In this document: piece by piece, positions 19,706 through 31,303 of the stretch | Numbering within the stretch: the first letter of the stretch is position 1 | How the letters are laid out: each line of letters begins with the position of its first letter | Source: Billgrantia antri | GTDB taxonomy: Bacteria > Pseudomonadota > Gammaproteobacteria > Pseudomonadales > Halomonadaceae | Reading direction: 5' to 3' | Length of the DNA: 64,000 nt | NCBI RefSeq assembly: GCF_019430905.1 | Contig: NZ_JAHYCA010000003.1 | Coordinates: forward strand, 434,001-498,000 | The notes under the pieces: model-generated | Databases searched by the model: none | Told to the model about the DNA's origin: nothing | What the model saw: only the letters and a program-made list of their open reading frames with translations | Position numbers and translations under genes: made by a program

Positions 19706-19740
19706 AGTGCCCCCGACAGGCACGCCTGTCGGGGGGCACT
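19706..19740 (-). terminator. Terminator-like hairpin after the GIY-YIG gene
   Basis: AGTGC-CCCCGACAGG (19706-19720) pairs with CCTGTCGGGG-GGCACT (19725-19740), a stem of about 15 bp with one bulge. It lies between the GIY-YIG gene and the GspE-like gene and isolates the two minus-strand units. Confidence 0.65.
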
Positions 19741-19777
19741 CGCCGCAGCCGCGCTGCGGCCCTTTCCGGCTATCGTG

Positions 19778-20236
19778 CTAGGGGCGGTGCTCCACGGTGA
19801 AGATGCTCTGCAGCTTGTGCTTCTTCCCGTAGATATGCACCGTGGTCTCCGGGAACGGATAGTGATCCAGGTATTCGCTGGCAGCGTTGCATCGGGGCTT
19901 GTGCGCATAAATCATGGCCGCAGCCAGGCGTTCACGGTTGGCATGGCCACACAGACCCATGGAGTACCAGAGTTCCTCGCCGGGCTGCAGGTAAGTGCGC
20001 CATTTTTCATTGTCGGGATGGTGCTGAAGGGCATACCGCACGTTGCGATGCTCACCCACGTAGAGCAGCTGCTGGACCTCCATGACGTTGGTCTCGGGAT
20101 CCGTCGCTGCACGAAAGACACAGTAGATACCGGAGTCATCCGGCACATCACGCAGCGACGCGTCGTTCCAGTACCCGAGCATCTCGGGAGAGAGAAGGTC
20201 GTTCGAGATGGAGCTCAACATGAATCTTTCCGACAT
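19778..20236 (-). CDS. GIY-YIG-like domain protein
   Basis: A 152-aa cytosolic protein with an excellent ribosome site (AAGGAGATCGCC before ATG). Residues 36-66 contain SGIYCVF and LLYVGEHRNVR, matching the GIY...YVG core and the following arginine of GIY-YIG nucleases such as UvrC. Further on, MIYAHKPRCN matches the end of the fold, with the conserved Asn. The glutamate that binds the metal, normally a few residues before this motif, aligns with alanine (RLAAAMI), so nuclease activity is doubtful. The function is unknown; it could be a DNA-binding remnant or need a different metal ligand. Confidence 0.75.
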   Translation of the reverse strand: MSERFMLSSISNDLLSPEMLGYWNDASLRDVPDDSGIYCVFRAATDPETNVMEVQQLLYVGEHRNVRYALQHHPDNEKWRTYLQPGEELWYSMGLCGHANRERLAAAMIYAHKPRCNAASEYLDHYPFPETTVHIYGKKHKLQSIFTVEHRP

Positions 20237-20283
20237 GGCGATCTCCTTGATCGTGGGTTATATCTGCAGTTTGGCACATAAAC

Positions 20284-20748
20284 TCAATAGTCTTCGAGCC
20301 TCTGCATGTCACGTACGAGGCGTCGCACCTCTCCCTCATGCCCCTTCGCCAAGGCCTCGAAGAATTCCCGCTCATGGACGCTGCCGGCCAGGTCGGCCCG
20401 ATGGGCATAAAGGTCCTGAAGCGTCCTGTGTGCGGTCAGCGCCGTGGCCAGCACGCTCTGCACGCTCTTGCCTTCGACGCCTTCCGGCAAGCGCTCGAGG
20501 ACCGGGGGGTGGGGAAAGTCGTTGGGATCGTCGAACCAGGTGCCGAGCACGCCGCCATGGTCGCTGCCATCATTGAGGTAGCCCAGCAGGTCGGCTTGCA
20601 GCTTGCGCTCCCGCTCTACCAGGTATTCCAGCGCCATCCGTACCCGTTCATCGTTACCCGTCGCGGCCAGACGGGAATAGTGATCAGCCAGTCGAGCATG
20701 GTAGTCCGCCGCCCACTCGACCAGTTCCTTGACTTGATGAAAGCGCAT
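20284..20748 (-). CDS. Ferritin-like helical protein of unknown function
   Basis: A 154-aa all-helical, His- and Glu-rich protein. The ATG at 20746-20748 was chosen for the GGGGG sequence before it. The spacing of acidic and histidine residues in helices (YHARLADHYSRLA, EYLVERERKLQ, ALTAHRTLQDLYAH, HEREFFEALAKGHEGE) recalls a ferritin-like four-helix bundle with a possible metal site, but I cannot name the family with certainty. It lies 47 bp upstream of the GIY-YIG gene on the same strand, so the two may be co-transcribed. Confidence 0.6.
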   Translation of the reverse strand: MRFHQVKELVEWAADYHARLADHYSRLAATGNDERVRMALEYLVERERKLQADLLGYLNDGSDHGGVLGTWFDDPNDFPHPPVLERLPEGVEGKSVQSVLATALTAHRTLQDLYAHRADLAGSVHEREFFEALAKGHEGEVRRLVRDMQRLEDY

Positions 20749-20886
20749 GTGAGCCCCCGATGGCACGCAGCCAGCCCCGATGACCGGCTGCTTGCTTTCA
20801 TCCTAGCCGTTGCCCGCCATTACCACTTGATCGACATCAACCAAAGGCGATTGGCGGAATGATGCTGCAGGCGTAGTGTCCGGAGG

Positions 20887-21347
20887 CTACCACTCCTCGC
20901 TGGTTTCACGCAGCGCGGCGATCTCGCGCTTGGCCTCGCGCAGGCAGCCGCGCAGCTCGTCACCCAGCGCCGCGCCGCTGCCCACCGCGATCAGCCCAGA
21001 CGGGGAGGGGCTACGTCGGCGCGCCACGCCGGCAGAGTCATGCAACGCCTCGATGCGCTGCAACAACCAGCCGAGCCAGCTTTCCGAACGAGCCGCCAGC
21101 TCCCGTAGCCGGTGCAACTCGGCAATGCCCGCCCCTTCGCTGCCGAGCAGTTCACGCCAGTCGTGCCGCTCGAGCCGGGCATGCTCGGTCACCTCGCGCA
21201 GCAGCGACTCCAGCGCCAGCTCGATCAACGCCAGCGCCGCCTCCTCGCTTGCCATGCGTCGCGCCTCGGCGTGCTCGTCATCGCCGAAGGCCACATCCAG
21301 GATCAGCTCGGCCTGGTAGAGCAACTGGTTGGTTCGGGCTCTCGGGG

Positions 21348-21351
<4 letters not shown>
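20887..21351 (-). CDS. Conserved protein coupled to topA (DUF6586-like)
   Basis: A 154-aa helical protein whose ATG overlaps the topA stop (ATGA), so it is translationally coupled to topoisomerase I. The start [18 protein letters not shown] and the Glu/Arg/Leu-rich helices resemble a small protein found next to topA in pseudomonads, which I recall as DUF6586; this is from memory, not a search. No catalytic motif, signal peptide or membrane segment is visible. A role linked to topoisomerase or chromosome topology is possible on context only. Confidence 0.65.
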
Positions 21352-23975
<2,624 letters not shown>

Positions 23976-24185
23976 AGCGCTCCACATTCTGCACGGCGGG
24001 GTTCTGCAGCCCGCCTGAACGGTTCCGTTCCGCCGCTAACTCGGCGGTGACGGTGAAAAATCCGCTTACCCTACCCCAGCAACCCAAATCACGCCAGTCG
24101 CTTCCGCATGGCGGCAGTAAAGCAGCAATGGGAAACAAGCATCAAGTCGATCATGCCTCGCCGCGACCTTAGCCGCCAAACGACC

Positions 24186-24215
24186 AGCGCCCCTGCCACG
24201 ATGGGCAGGGGCGCT
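24186..24215 (-). terminator. Terminator-like hairpin after the DUF3141 gene
   Basis: AGCGCCCCTGCC (24186-24197) pairs perfectly with GGCAGGGGCGCT (24204-24215) around a 6-base loop. It lies 24 bp past the stop of the DUF3141 gene and upstream of topA. Confidence 0.7.
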
Positions 24216-24239
24216 CGATACCAGCACGCGCCGTGTTGC

Positions 24240-26684
24240 TCAGCGCTTGCGCGTCCTGCGCGGCACTGCCTTTCTGGTAGTCGTTCGACCCGCGGCATCG
24301 CCGGAGCGGCCCTGTTCCTCGGGATCGACGGGACGCGCTGTCGAGCGGCTGGCCGCCGTCTTGGCCGACGCCGCTGGGTCATCGGCCTCGAGCAGCTTGC
24401 TGACTTCATTCTGCGCAGTGGCTTCGGCCTTGGCGCCTATCGCCACCTCGTCGTGAAGTTCGGCCAACGCCTGACGATGCAGTTCAGGATCGACCCGCTC
24501 GAGTGCCTCGCCGAAGAGTTGCTGAATGTGCTCGTAGCGCTTCCTGGCATGTTCGGAGAGTTCACCGCTGGCCGCCAGAACATGGTCGATGTGTTCTAGA
24601 GATGCGCGAATCGCTTCGCCCCGCTCCTCGGCGAGCAGTTGAGGAATCGCTGCCAGCGCTGCATCACGGTCGAGTTTGAGGATGAAGAATTGCTCACGCA
24701 CCAGGTGCTTGAAGTCCGACAGTCTGCTGCCGGGCTCCAGCTCGGCGCGCGAGGCGCGCAGGCGCTTGAAGTTGCGTTCATCCGTGGTAGGAGCTCCACC
24801 CAGCACGTGGATGACCGAACGCATCACCGCCTCGTGTATGCCGCCCTCTGCCACCCGCTGGCGCAGCTCGTCCTGACGCCGCTCGAGGAAACGGCGATGC
24901 TCAGGCTCGCTGCCGGGCTGACGGCGGTGCACATGGGCGTCCCCCCCCAGGCCGACCATGGCTTGCAACAGGGGCTGGCCGTACAGCGTGAGGAACAGAT
25001 GCTCGATACTCTGGTCGCGTATCTCGCGCCAGGTGTCGAGGCCATGGGAGATTTGCTGCGACGCCGCCAGCTCGAGAGTGCGCAGCAGGTTGTCTTCACC
25101 GACCGGATGGCGGTCATGGCGCACCCAGTCGGCTAACACCGGCAGCGGTACCGATAGCGGGTTGCGGTCGGAGAGCAACTTGTAGCCCAGCCGGATGGGA
25201 TGCATGCGGCGGATCAGACGTGCCGCCTCGGGCGTGTTTACCGCACGAATCCAGGGTTGCAGAAAGAGCCGGTAGAGTCCCAGATTGATTTCCGAGAGGC
25301 GCGCCACGGTAGCGAAGCGCCTGTCATCGTCTTCGCGATGATGCAGCACGTCCCGGTTTAATCCCTCGATGGAACGGGCCTTGAACTCGAGCAGATAGTC
25401 ACGCTCGAGCAACTCGGCATCATCGCGCTCCTTGGCACTGGTCACCGTGGTCTCGTAAAGGCCCGGCGGTAGCACGTCGATGTAATCGATGTTGGCGGTG
25501 AATTCGGCGTGCTCCTTGCGCGACACACTCCCCGACACGAAGATCCCCAGGTGCCCGGTGGTGTCATGGACGCAGTAGACGATGGTCTGCTCGCTGGCGA
25601 TGATGTCATCGGTATCTTCATAGAGATCCCGCACCCAGCCCAACGCCTGGGGAGGCGGGGTGATGTCGTCACCCTGGGAGCAGAACACGACCACCGGCGA
25701 GCGTACGTTACGCAGGTCGATGCGACGGCCGTCCGAGGTCACCAGTTGTGCAGTGGAGAGCCGGTTGCCGACGAACAGGTTATCGACGATGTACTGGATC
25801 TCCTCTCCACCCAGGACTACGTGACCGCCCCACCAGCGCTCGAAATTGAGATAGCGCTCGGCCTCGGTATCGACGTTGGCATACAGGCGATACTGCTTGT
25901 CCCACCAGGTATTGGCAGGGTTCAGTCGCTCGAAGTTTTGCACCAGCAGGGCACCATCGAACAGCCCGTCACCCAGATCGCTGGCCAGTGTCGTCATCCA
26001 GCTGCCGCCGGTCATGCCGCCGGTATAGCGCATCGGCGCCTTGCCCCGCTCGCCGGCCCAGTAGGAGAGCGGTGCCCCGGCGATCAGGATCGGGCCGAAG
26101 CAGTCGGGCTCGAGGGAGGCGGCCATCATGATCTGCCAGCCCGCCTGGCAGTTGCCGACGACCATAGGCTTCTCGCAGGACTCCGGGTGGAGTTCGATGA
26201 CTCGACGCAGGAAGGCGATTTCCGCCTCCACCACGTCCTCCACTGTCTGGCCAGGCTCGGGATAAGGCAGAAAACCGATAAAATAGCAGGGGTGGCCAGC
26301 GCGTAGGGCGACACCGATCTCGCTGTCGGGCTTGAACCCACCGATACCAGGCCCATGCCCGGCCCGTGGGTCGACCACCACGAAGGGCCGCGCCTGGAGA
26401 TCGACCTCGACGTCGGCCGGCGGCAGAATGCGCATCAATTCGTAGTTGACCGGCCGCGGCAGATCGCGCCCGTCCATCACCACCTCGGCATCGAAACCCA
26501 GCACATTGGGCTTGGTCTTCTCGATATGCTCGAGATACTGGTTGCCACGCTCGCGCATCACGTCCATGTACAACACGCTGCGCTCGACGGCGTCCCGCCA
26601 GTAATCGAAGGCGGCACGACCGAAACCGAACGGATCCAGAAAGCTGAGAAATTCTGTCGGGGGTGTCGGCAAGGGTGCGTTCAT
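24240..26684 (-). CDS. DUF3141 protein, PhaC-like alpha/beta hydrolase
   Basis: An 814-aa protein with a strong ribosome site (CAGGAGCCGAAC before ATG). The first 400 residues resemble polyhydroxyalkanoate synthase: FVVVDPRAGHGPGIGGFK, an alpha/beta-hydrolase elbow GNCQAGW with a cysteine nucleophile (about 178) as in PhaC, VFCSQGDDITPPPQ with the likely Asp, and HDTTGHLGIF with the likely His. The family is known as DUF3141 and is sometimes labelled 3-hydroxyalkanoate synthetase. The C-terminal 400 residues are helical and charged, ending in a basic tail. It may act in polyester metabolism, but no phaA, phaB, phaP or phaZ is nearby. Confidence 0.82.
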   Translation of the reverse strand: MNAPLPTPPTEFLSFLDPFGFGRAAFDYWRDAVERSVLYMDVMRERGNQYLEHIEKTKPNVLGFDAEVVMDGRDLPRPVNYELMRILPPADVEVDLQARPFVVVDPRAGHGPGIGGFKPDSEIGVALRAGHPCYFIGFLPYPEPGQTVEDVVEAEIAFLRRVIELHPESCEKPMVVGNCQAGWQIMMAASLEPDCFGPILIAGAPLSYWAGERGKAPMRYTGGMTGGSWMTTLASDLGDGLFDGALLVQNFERLNPANTWWDKQYRLYANVDTEAERYLNFERWWGGHVVLGGEEIQYIVDNLFVGNRLSTAQLVTSDGRRIDLRNVRSPVVVFCSQGDDITPPPQALGWVRDLYEDTDDIIASEQTIVYCVHDTTGHLGIFVSGSVSRKEHAEFTANIDYIDVLPPGLYETTVTSAKERDDAELLERDYLLEFKARSIEGLNRDVLHHREDDDRRFATVARLSEINLGLYRLFLQPWIRAVNTPEAARLIRRMHPIRLGYKLLSDRNPLSVPLPVLADWVRHDRHPVGEDNLLRTLELAASQQISHGLDTWREIRDQSIEHLFLTLYGQPLLQAMVGLGGDAHVHRRQPGSEPEHRRFLERRQDELRQRVAEGGIHEAVMRSVIHVLGGAPTTDERNFKRLRASRAELEPGSRLSDFKHLVREQFFILKLDRDAALAAIPQLLAEERGEAIRASLEHIDHVLAASGELSEHARKRYEHIQQLFGEALERVDPELHRQALAELHDEVAIGAKAEATAQNEVSKLLEADDPAASAKTAASRSTARPVDPEEQGRSGDAAGRTTTRKAVPRRTRKR

Positions 26685-26824
26685 GTTCGGCTCCTGATGT
26701 CTCCGCTAACGGAACGTGGTCAACGGGAGGAGAAAAGATGCTGCAATGCAGCAAGCATAGTACGCCCTGTGCGATTGCAATGCAGCCGTTTTGTCGATTT
26801 TTTGTGACTGGGTCGTGGGCCTAT

Positions 26825-27802
26825 TCAGCCACTCTCGCCGATCTGTCCCCTCAGGATGGCTGACGCCACCTGCCACTCGGCTAGCGCCCGGCGCTCGCGA
26901 CGGCTGGCTTCGGCACCATCCCGTCCCCAGACCAACAAACGCACATTGGCCTCGTCGCCAACGGGGGAGGCTCGGTCGAGCCTGACCCCCGGCCCACCGC
27001 CCAATAGACCTGCTGTCGACGGAAGCAAGTGCCAACGTGCCTGACCTGGCCGCCCCGGACCATGCCCCATGTGTCCGACCCGCGGCCGCCGGAGCCGCTC
27101 CCCTGCCACCAGGCGGATCTGCTCTACCGCCAGGTCGAGCCCGGTCAGGACTTCAGCCAGCCCCTCGTAGCCCGTCAGGCCAGGGCGCATGCCAACGAAT
27201 CCCAGCCGGTTCTCGGCCAGAGAAAAGCTCAGCGTCGCCAGGCCGACCAGGCCCAACGAGCGAGCGCCCTGCACGGCAAGCTGCCCCAGATAGGCACGCT
27301 GCTCAGGCGTGAGGCGCTCGCTGGGGGCCATGGCAAACCCCTCGGCAAGCAGCTCATGCTCGACCAGGGCCAATGCCTGTCCCCGGCAATCGGCCAGCAC
27401 CGGCAGGTGGACCCGCGGCGCCTGGGCCGAGAGTTCCCCCAACGGCACCCCCGCTTCGCGCATTAGCTGGCGCACGGCATCCGCGTCGCACATGGCAGCG
27501 ATGTGGCTCTCCCGCGGGCCTATGAAAGCCAGTCCGGCACGCGCACAGGCACGAGCAAGGCAGAGCTGCACGCCGGCTCCCGTCTCCCCGGGGTGCAGCA
27601 CATCGCAGCCCAGCCGCTGGGCACGCTGCACCAAGGCATCGTCGACCGCACCATCGCTGCCATGCCAGGCCAGTTCGAGCTCCGTGCAGGCCTGACCGGC
27701 ACGCAATGCAGCCAGGCCGCTTCCCGCCAGCATTACGCCACGCCAGCCCCCACGGCGCAGCACGCCTGGGAGAGGGCTGGATGACGCTTGATATGGACTC
27801 AT
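26825..27802 (-). CDS. Degenerate biotin-carboxylase-like protein
   Basis: A 325-aa protein that follows the whole length of a biotin carboxylase, but shortened and with the active site gone. Compared with AccC of this window: the N-terminal ALRILRAC region matches ALRAGQAC, IHPG matches LHPG (69-72), FIGPRAE matches FIGPRES (93-99), AGVP is kept (117-120), VLADGQG matches VLADCRG (135-141), [15 protein letters not shown] matches TGLDLAVEQIRLVAG (220-234), and PGGLGVRMD matches GGPGVRLD. The glycine-rich ATP loop is deleted, and the [10 protein letters not shown] catalytic block has become GMRPGLTGYE. The start at ATG 27800-27802 is tentative (weak ribosome site). It is divergent from a LysR gene. 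Confidence 0.7.
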   Translation of the reverse strand: MSPYQASSSPLPGVLRRGGWRGVMLAGSGLAALRAGQACTELELAWHGSDGAVDDALVQRAQRLGCDVLHPGETGAGVQLCLARACARAGLAFIGPRESHIAAMCDADAVRQLMREAGVPLGELSAQAPRVHLPVLADCRGQALALVEHELLAEGFAMAPSERLTPEQRAYLGQLAVQGARSLGLVGLATLSFSLAENRLGFVGMRPGLTGYEGLAEVLTGLDLAVEQIRLVAGERLRRPRVGHMGHGPGRPGQARWHLLPSTAGLLGGGPGVRLDRASPVGDEANVRLLVWGRDGAEASRRERRALAEWQVASAILRGQIGESG

Positions 27803-27891
27803 GGTGCCGATGGCATGACCCCGACCGTCCCCGGTGATAGCATGAAAAGGCTTCTTCAACGGGCCTCCCACCCCTTCCAGCGGATTGATAG

Positions 27892-28881
27892 ATGACGACG
27901 CCTAGCCTGCTGAACCGCCTGACCTTTCGCCAGCTACAGGTGTTCCAGGCGGTGCATAGGCAACAGTCCTATTCCCGGGCCGCCGAGCAATTGGGCCTGA
28001 CCCAGCCGGCGGTCAGCGCGCAGATCCGGCAACTCGAACAAGCCCTGGGCCAGCCGCTGTTCAAGTATGCCGGCAAGACGCTTCACGTGCTGCCGGCAGC
28101 CGATGCGCTGGCAGCCACGACACAGGCTATCTTCGGCCAGGTCTCGCGACTGCAGATGACGCTCTCCGACATGGACGGCACGATCTCCGGCGAGCTGAAC
28201 CTGGCGGCCGTATCGACGGCGCAGTACGTGGTTCCTCACCTGATCGCCCGTTTTCGTGCCCACTATCCCAATGTCCAGGTGCGGCTGCAGGTCTGCAACC
28301 GCAGCCAGGCGCTGGAAAGGCTGGCGACACGCCGTGATGACCTGGTGATCATGGCAATGGTGCCGGAGGATGACGACAACCTGGCCTTCATGCCGTTCCT
28401 CGAGAATGAGCTGATTCCCATTGTCTGGCCTGGCCATCCGCTGCTCGACGCCCGCTCCCCCACGCTGGAGGATCTCGCCCGTCACTATCTGCTGATACGC
28501 GAATCGGGGTCGGGCGTACGCACCGCCTTCGAGCAGCTTGCCGCCGAACAGGACGTCGCGCTTCAGCATACCATGGAGCTGGGTACCAACGAGGCGATCA
28601 AGCAGGGCGTGATGGCACACCTGGGCGTCACGGTACTTCCCCGGCTGGCCGTTCGCCTGGAACTTCGTGCAGGCTTGCTGGCCGAATTGCCGCTGCCAGG
28701 CTTTCCCCTGCGACGCTCCTGGTGCACGGTCTATCCTCGGGACCGTTTCCCCACCCCCGTGACCGAACTGTTCCTGCGCTTCGTACGCGAGCGGCTCGGC
28801 GAGATAGAGGCGCATTTCAAGGCCCCACCGCAGCCGATGCCCGATCATGGTGTCATCTGCCTGCCGATACCTCCCGGATAG
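27892..28881 (+). CDS. LysR-family transcriptional regulator, CbbR-like
   Basis: A 329-aa regulator with an N-terminal winged helix-turn-helix (LTFRQLQVFQAVHRQQSYSRAAEQLGLTQPAVSAQIRQLE, given here in outline at residues 9-50) and a LysR substrate domain (about 90-300). The head resembles CbbR/RbcR-type regulators. It is divergent from the biotin-carboxylase-like gene with 89 bp between the two starts, the usual arrangement for a LysR regulator and its target, so control of that gene is likely by inference. The effector is unknown. The C-terminal 25 residues are Pro-rich and probably unstructured. Confidence 0.88.
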   Translation: MTTPSLLNRLTFRQLQVFQAVHRQQSYSRAAEQLGLTQPAVSAQIRQLEQALGQPLFKYAGKTLHVLPAADALAATTQAIFGQVSRLQMTLSDMDGTISGELNLAAVSTAQYVVPHLIARFRAHYPNVQVRLQVCNRSQALERLATRRDDLVIMAMVPEDDDNLAFMPFLENELIPIVWPGHPLLDARSPTLEDLARHYLLIRESGSGVRTAFEQLAAEQDVALQHTMELGTNEAIKQGVMAHLGVTVLPRLAVRLELRAGLLAELPLPGFPLRRSWCTVYPRDRFPTPVTELFLRFVRERLGEIEAHFKAPPQPMPDHGVICLPIPPG

Positions 28882-29063
28882 CGTCGCCCGGCTTGTGGCA
28901 CCGGCCAGGATCGCCGTGCCAGGCCGATGCGGATATGTTAGATTACGGGCCAGCGACCCATCGTATCAATTGCATGCCATGCGGGCTGGCGCCGCCATGA
29001 ATTCGACGTAGCGCAGCATCCCGACATGGTTGTGGCAGCCGCCGAGTGGAGGGCTCACACCCT

Positions 29064-30116
29064 ATGAGCGACAGCACCTCGAAACGCGTGCCGAGCGGCG
29101 CGAAGTTCCGCACCGAGCATGGTTTCGCCGCCATCAAGGACGGCATCAAGCAACGCCAGCAGGCCGAGGAGCGCCCCGAACCGGGACGCAAGCCACAATG
29201 GCTGCGCGCCCAGATACCCGGCGGCGGCCGTTTCGAGGCAGTGAAGCGCAACGTCAACGAGCATCGCCTGAGTACGGTATGTGCCGAGTCGCACTGTCCC
29301 AACATGGGGGAATGCTGGAGCAACGGCACGGCCACCATCATGCTGATGGGGTCGGTGTGCACGCGCGCCTGTCGCTTCTGTGCCGTCGACACCGGCAATC
29401 CACGCGGCTGGCTCGACGCCGAGGAGCCGACCAACACCGCCAAGTCGGTGGAGTTGATGGGACTACGCTACGTCGTACTCACTTCGGTCGACCGTGACGA
29501 CCTGGACGACGGCGGCGCCGCCCACTACGCGGCGTGCATTCGGGCCATCAAGACCCATACCCCGGCAGTCGTGGTCGAGGCGCTCACGCCCGACTTCGAT
29601 GGCGACCCGGAGGCCATCGAACGCGTGGTCGACTCCGGCCTGGAGGTGTTTGCCCAGAACGTCGAAACGGTGGAACGGCTCACCCACTACGTGCGTGATC
29701 CCCGCGCCGGCTACCGCAAGACCCTCGACGTGCTGGCGCATGCCAAGCGCCATCGCCCCGACGTGCTGACCAAGACCAGCCTGATGCTGGGGCTCGGGGA
29801 GACCGATGAGGAGATCCTCGCGACCTTCGACGACCTGCGCGCCATCGACGTCGACATCGTCACCCTCGGCCAGTACCTGCGTCCTACCCGCAACCACCTG
29901 CCGGTGGAACGCTGGGTGACGCCGGACGAATTCGAACGCTATCGCCGCCTGGGCCTGGAAAAGGGCTTCATGGAAGTGGCATCAGGCCCCCTGGTACGCT
30001 CCAGCTACCGCGCCGACCGGGTATTCGAAAAGAACAACCTGGGACTGGCCGCGCCGGCCGAGGTGCCAGGCCAGGCGGCCGATCCCAATCGCATCCAGGC
30101 CGTCAACGTCGGTTGA
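29064..30116 (+). CDS. lipA: Lipoyl synthase
   Basis: A 350-aa radical-SAM enzyme that inserts two sulfurs into octanoyl groups on lipoyl domains. The auxiliary cluster cysteines are in [13 protein letters not shown] and the radical-SAM motif CTRACRFC follows directly. The C-terminal RSSYRAD signature, whose serine ligates the auxiliary cluster, is present. The ATG at 29064 has GGAGG about 10 bp upstream and excludes an in-frame GTG six codons earlier. In many gammaproteobacteria lipA follows lipB on the same strand; here it is convergent with lipB. Confidence 0.97.
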   Translation: MSDSTSKRVPSGAKFRTEHGFAAIKDGIKQRQQAEERPEPGRKPQWLRAQIPGGGRFEAVKRNVNEHRLSTVCAESHCPNMGECWSNGTATIMLMGSVCTRACRFCAVDTGNPRGWLDAEEPTNTAKSVELMGLRYVVLTSVDRDDLDDGGAAHYAACIRAIKTHTPAVVVEALTPDFDGDPEAIERVVDSGLEVFAQNVETVERLTHYVRDPRAGYRKTLDVLAHAKRHRPDVLTKTSLMLGLGETDEEILATFDDLRAIDVDIVTLGQYLRPTRNHLPVERWVTPDEFERYRRLGLEKGFMEVASGPLVRSSYRADRVFEKNNLGLAAPAEVPGQAADPNRIQAVNVG

Positions 30117-30154
30117 CACCCCCATCACCGTCGGCGGGACGACGGTACCAAGCA

Positions 30155-30180
30155 AAAGGCGACCTTGCGGTCGCCTTTCT
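30155..30180. terminator. Bidirectional terminator between lipA and lipB
   Basis: AAAGGCGACC (30155-30164) and GGTCGCCTTT (30169-30178) form a perfect stem around TTGC, with T-rich flanks on both strands. It serves the convergent lipA and lipB ends. Confidence 0.88.
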
Positions 30181-30218
30181 GTACTGCCTGGCCATGTTTC
30201 GCGACGCCAACGTTGCGC

Positions 30219-30911
30219 TCATCTAACGTCCGCTGCGTCCGTCAGCGGTACAGGCCAGGCCGCCCCGGTCGAAGTGAGCTCACGCCCCAACTGCAGCGCC
30301 AGACACTCGGCCAGCCGCGAACCGGCCTGCTCGACAGAGAACGGCCGAGCGACCAGGTCGGACAGGCGAGTCATGGCCATGCCGGCATAGCCACAAGGGT
30401 TGATACGCTGAAAAGGCGCCAGGTCGGCATCGACGTTCAGCGCCACACCGTGATAACTCGCGCCGCGCCGTATGCGCAAGCCCAGCGAAGCGATCTTGGC
30501 ATCGCCAACGTAAACACCCGGGGCATCCGGGCGCGCATGTGCCTCGATGCCCTGCTCGGCCAGTAGCGCAATGACCGCACCCTCGATCGCCGAGACGAGA
30601 TCGCGAACCCCCAGCCGGGTCCGGCGCACGTCGAGCAAGGGATAAAGCACGACCTGCCCTGGCCCGTGATAAGTCACCTGCCCGCCCCGGTCGGTCTGCA
30701 CCACCGGTATGTCGCCCGGCATCAGCAGATGTTCTGGCTTGCCCGCCTGCCCCTGGGTGAAGACCGGCTCATGCTCCACCAGCCAGAACTGGTCCGGGGT
30801 CGTCTCGCTGCGGCCATCGGTCAATTCACGCATGGCCCGCCATACCGGCAGGTAGGGGCGCCGACCCAGGCGCAGCAGCGCGATCGGCGCCCCTCCCCTC
30901 TGACCGTTCAA
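30219..30911 (-). CDS. lipB: Octanoyltransferase LipB, TTG start
   Basis: A 230-aa enzyme that moves octanoate from acyl carrier protein to lipoyl domains. Motifs are [31 protein letters not shown], the lysine in [15 protein letters not shown] (Lys139) and the nucleophile in [10 protein letters not shown] (Cys173). Similarity to E. coli LipB starts around residue 9, so the start must be upstream of Met27. The only usual start codon there is the TTG at 30909-30911, placed directly after the ybeD TAG in the same frame. A purine-rich AGGGGAGGGG lies inside codons 4-8. Confidence 0.93.
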   Translation of the reverse strand: MNGQRGGAPIALLRLGRRPYLPVWRAMRELTDGRSETTPDQFWLVEHEPVFTQGQAGKPEHLLMPGDIPVVQTDRGGQVTYHGPGQVVLYPLLDVRRTRLGVRDLVSAIEGAVIALLAEQGIEAHARPDAPGVYVGDAKIASLGLRIRRGASYHGVALNVDADLAPFQRINPCGYAGMAMTRLSDLVARPFSVEQAGSRLAECLALQLGRELTSTGAAWPVPLTDAADVR

Positions 30912-31220
30912 CTACACCACCATGTGGACGCGCCCGGTGGCCTTGAGCTCCTCGAACAACGCCTTGAGCTGGGCCTCTCCGGTGGCACGCAGGGTCAACC
31001 GCACCGATTGGAAGCGGGCATTGCGGCTCTCGACTACTTCAATGCTGGAGGCATCGAAGCTGGCATCATGGCGCAGCACCACTTGGCAGACGCTGGCCGT
31101 GAAGTCCTCGGCAGCATCGCCCACCACCTTGATCGGGTAGTCACAGGGAAAGGTGATCTTTGGCGCCGACACGGTGGCAGCCGCTGGCTGACGCAGATCG
31201 CGCAGTTTGTCGTCTGACAT
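30912..31220 (-). CDS. ybeD: YbeD family protein (DUF493)
   Basis: A 102-aa ACT-like ferredoxin-fold protein of the DUF493/UPF0250 family, found between dacA and lipB in E. coli as well. ITFPCDYPIKVVG near the N-terminus and the C-terminal half (VRLTLRATGEAQLKALFEEL) match the family. The ATG at 31218-31220 has TTGAGAACC before it. The molecular role is unclear; a regulatory link with lipoate or envelope metabolism has been proposed from context. It ends with TAG directly against the lipB TTG in the same reading frame. Confidence 0.92.
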   Translation of the reverse strand: MSDDKLRDLRQPAAATVSAPKITFPCDYPIKVVGDAAEDFTASVCQVVLRHDASFDASSIEVVESRNARFQSVRLTLRATGEAQLKALFEELKATGRVHMVV

Positions 31221-31303
31221 GGTTCTCAACACGTTCGAGTGGAATTCCGACTATTCTACTCAACTACCTGGCGCCGACCAAGCGGGCACCGGCCAGAGGC
31301 TGA

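Noticed and set aside
20208..20576. A plus-strand frame across the ferritin-like gene that begins MELNMNLSDMAIS
   Set aside because: It becomes Arg/Pro-rich and the minus-strand gene has balanced composition and a ribosome site.
28882..29063. Lipoyl or other riboswitch upstream of lipA
   Set aside because: No conserved leader structure that I recognise; only ordinary spacer sequence.
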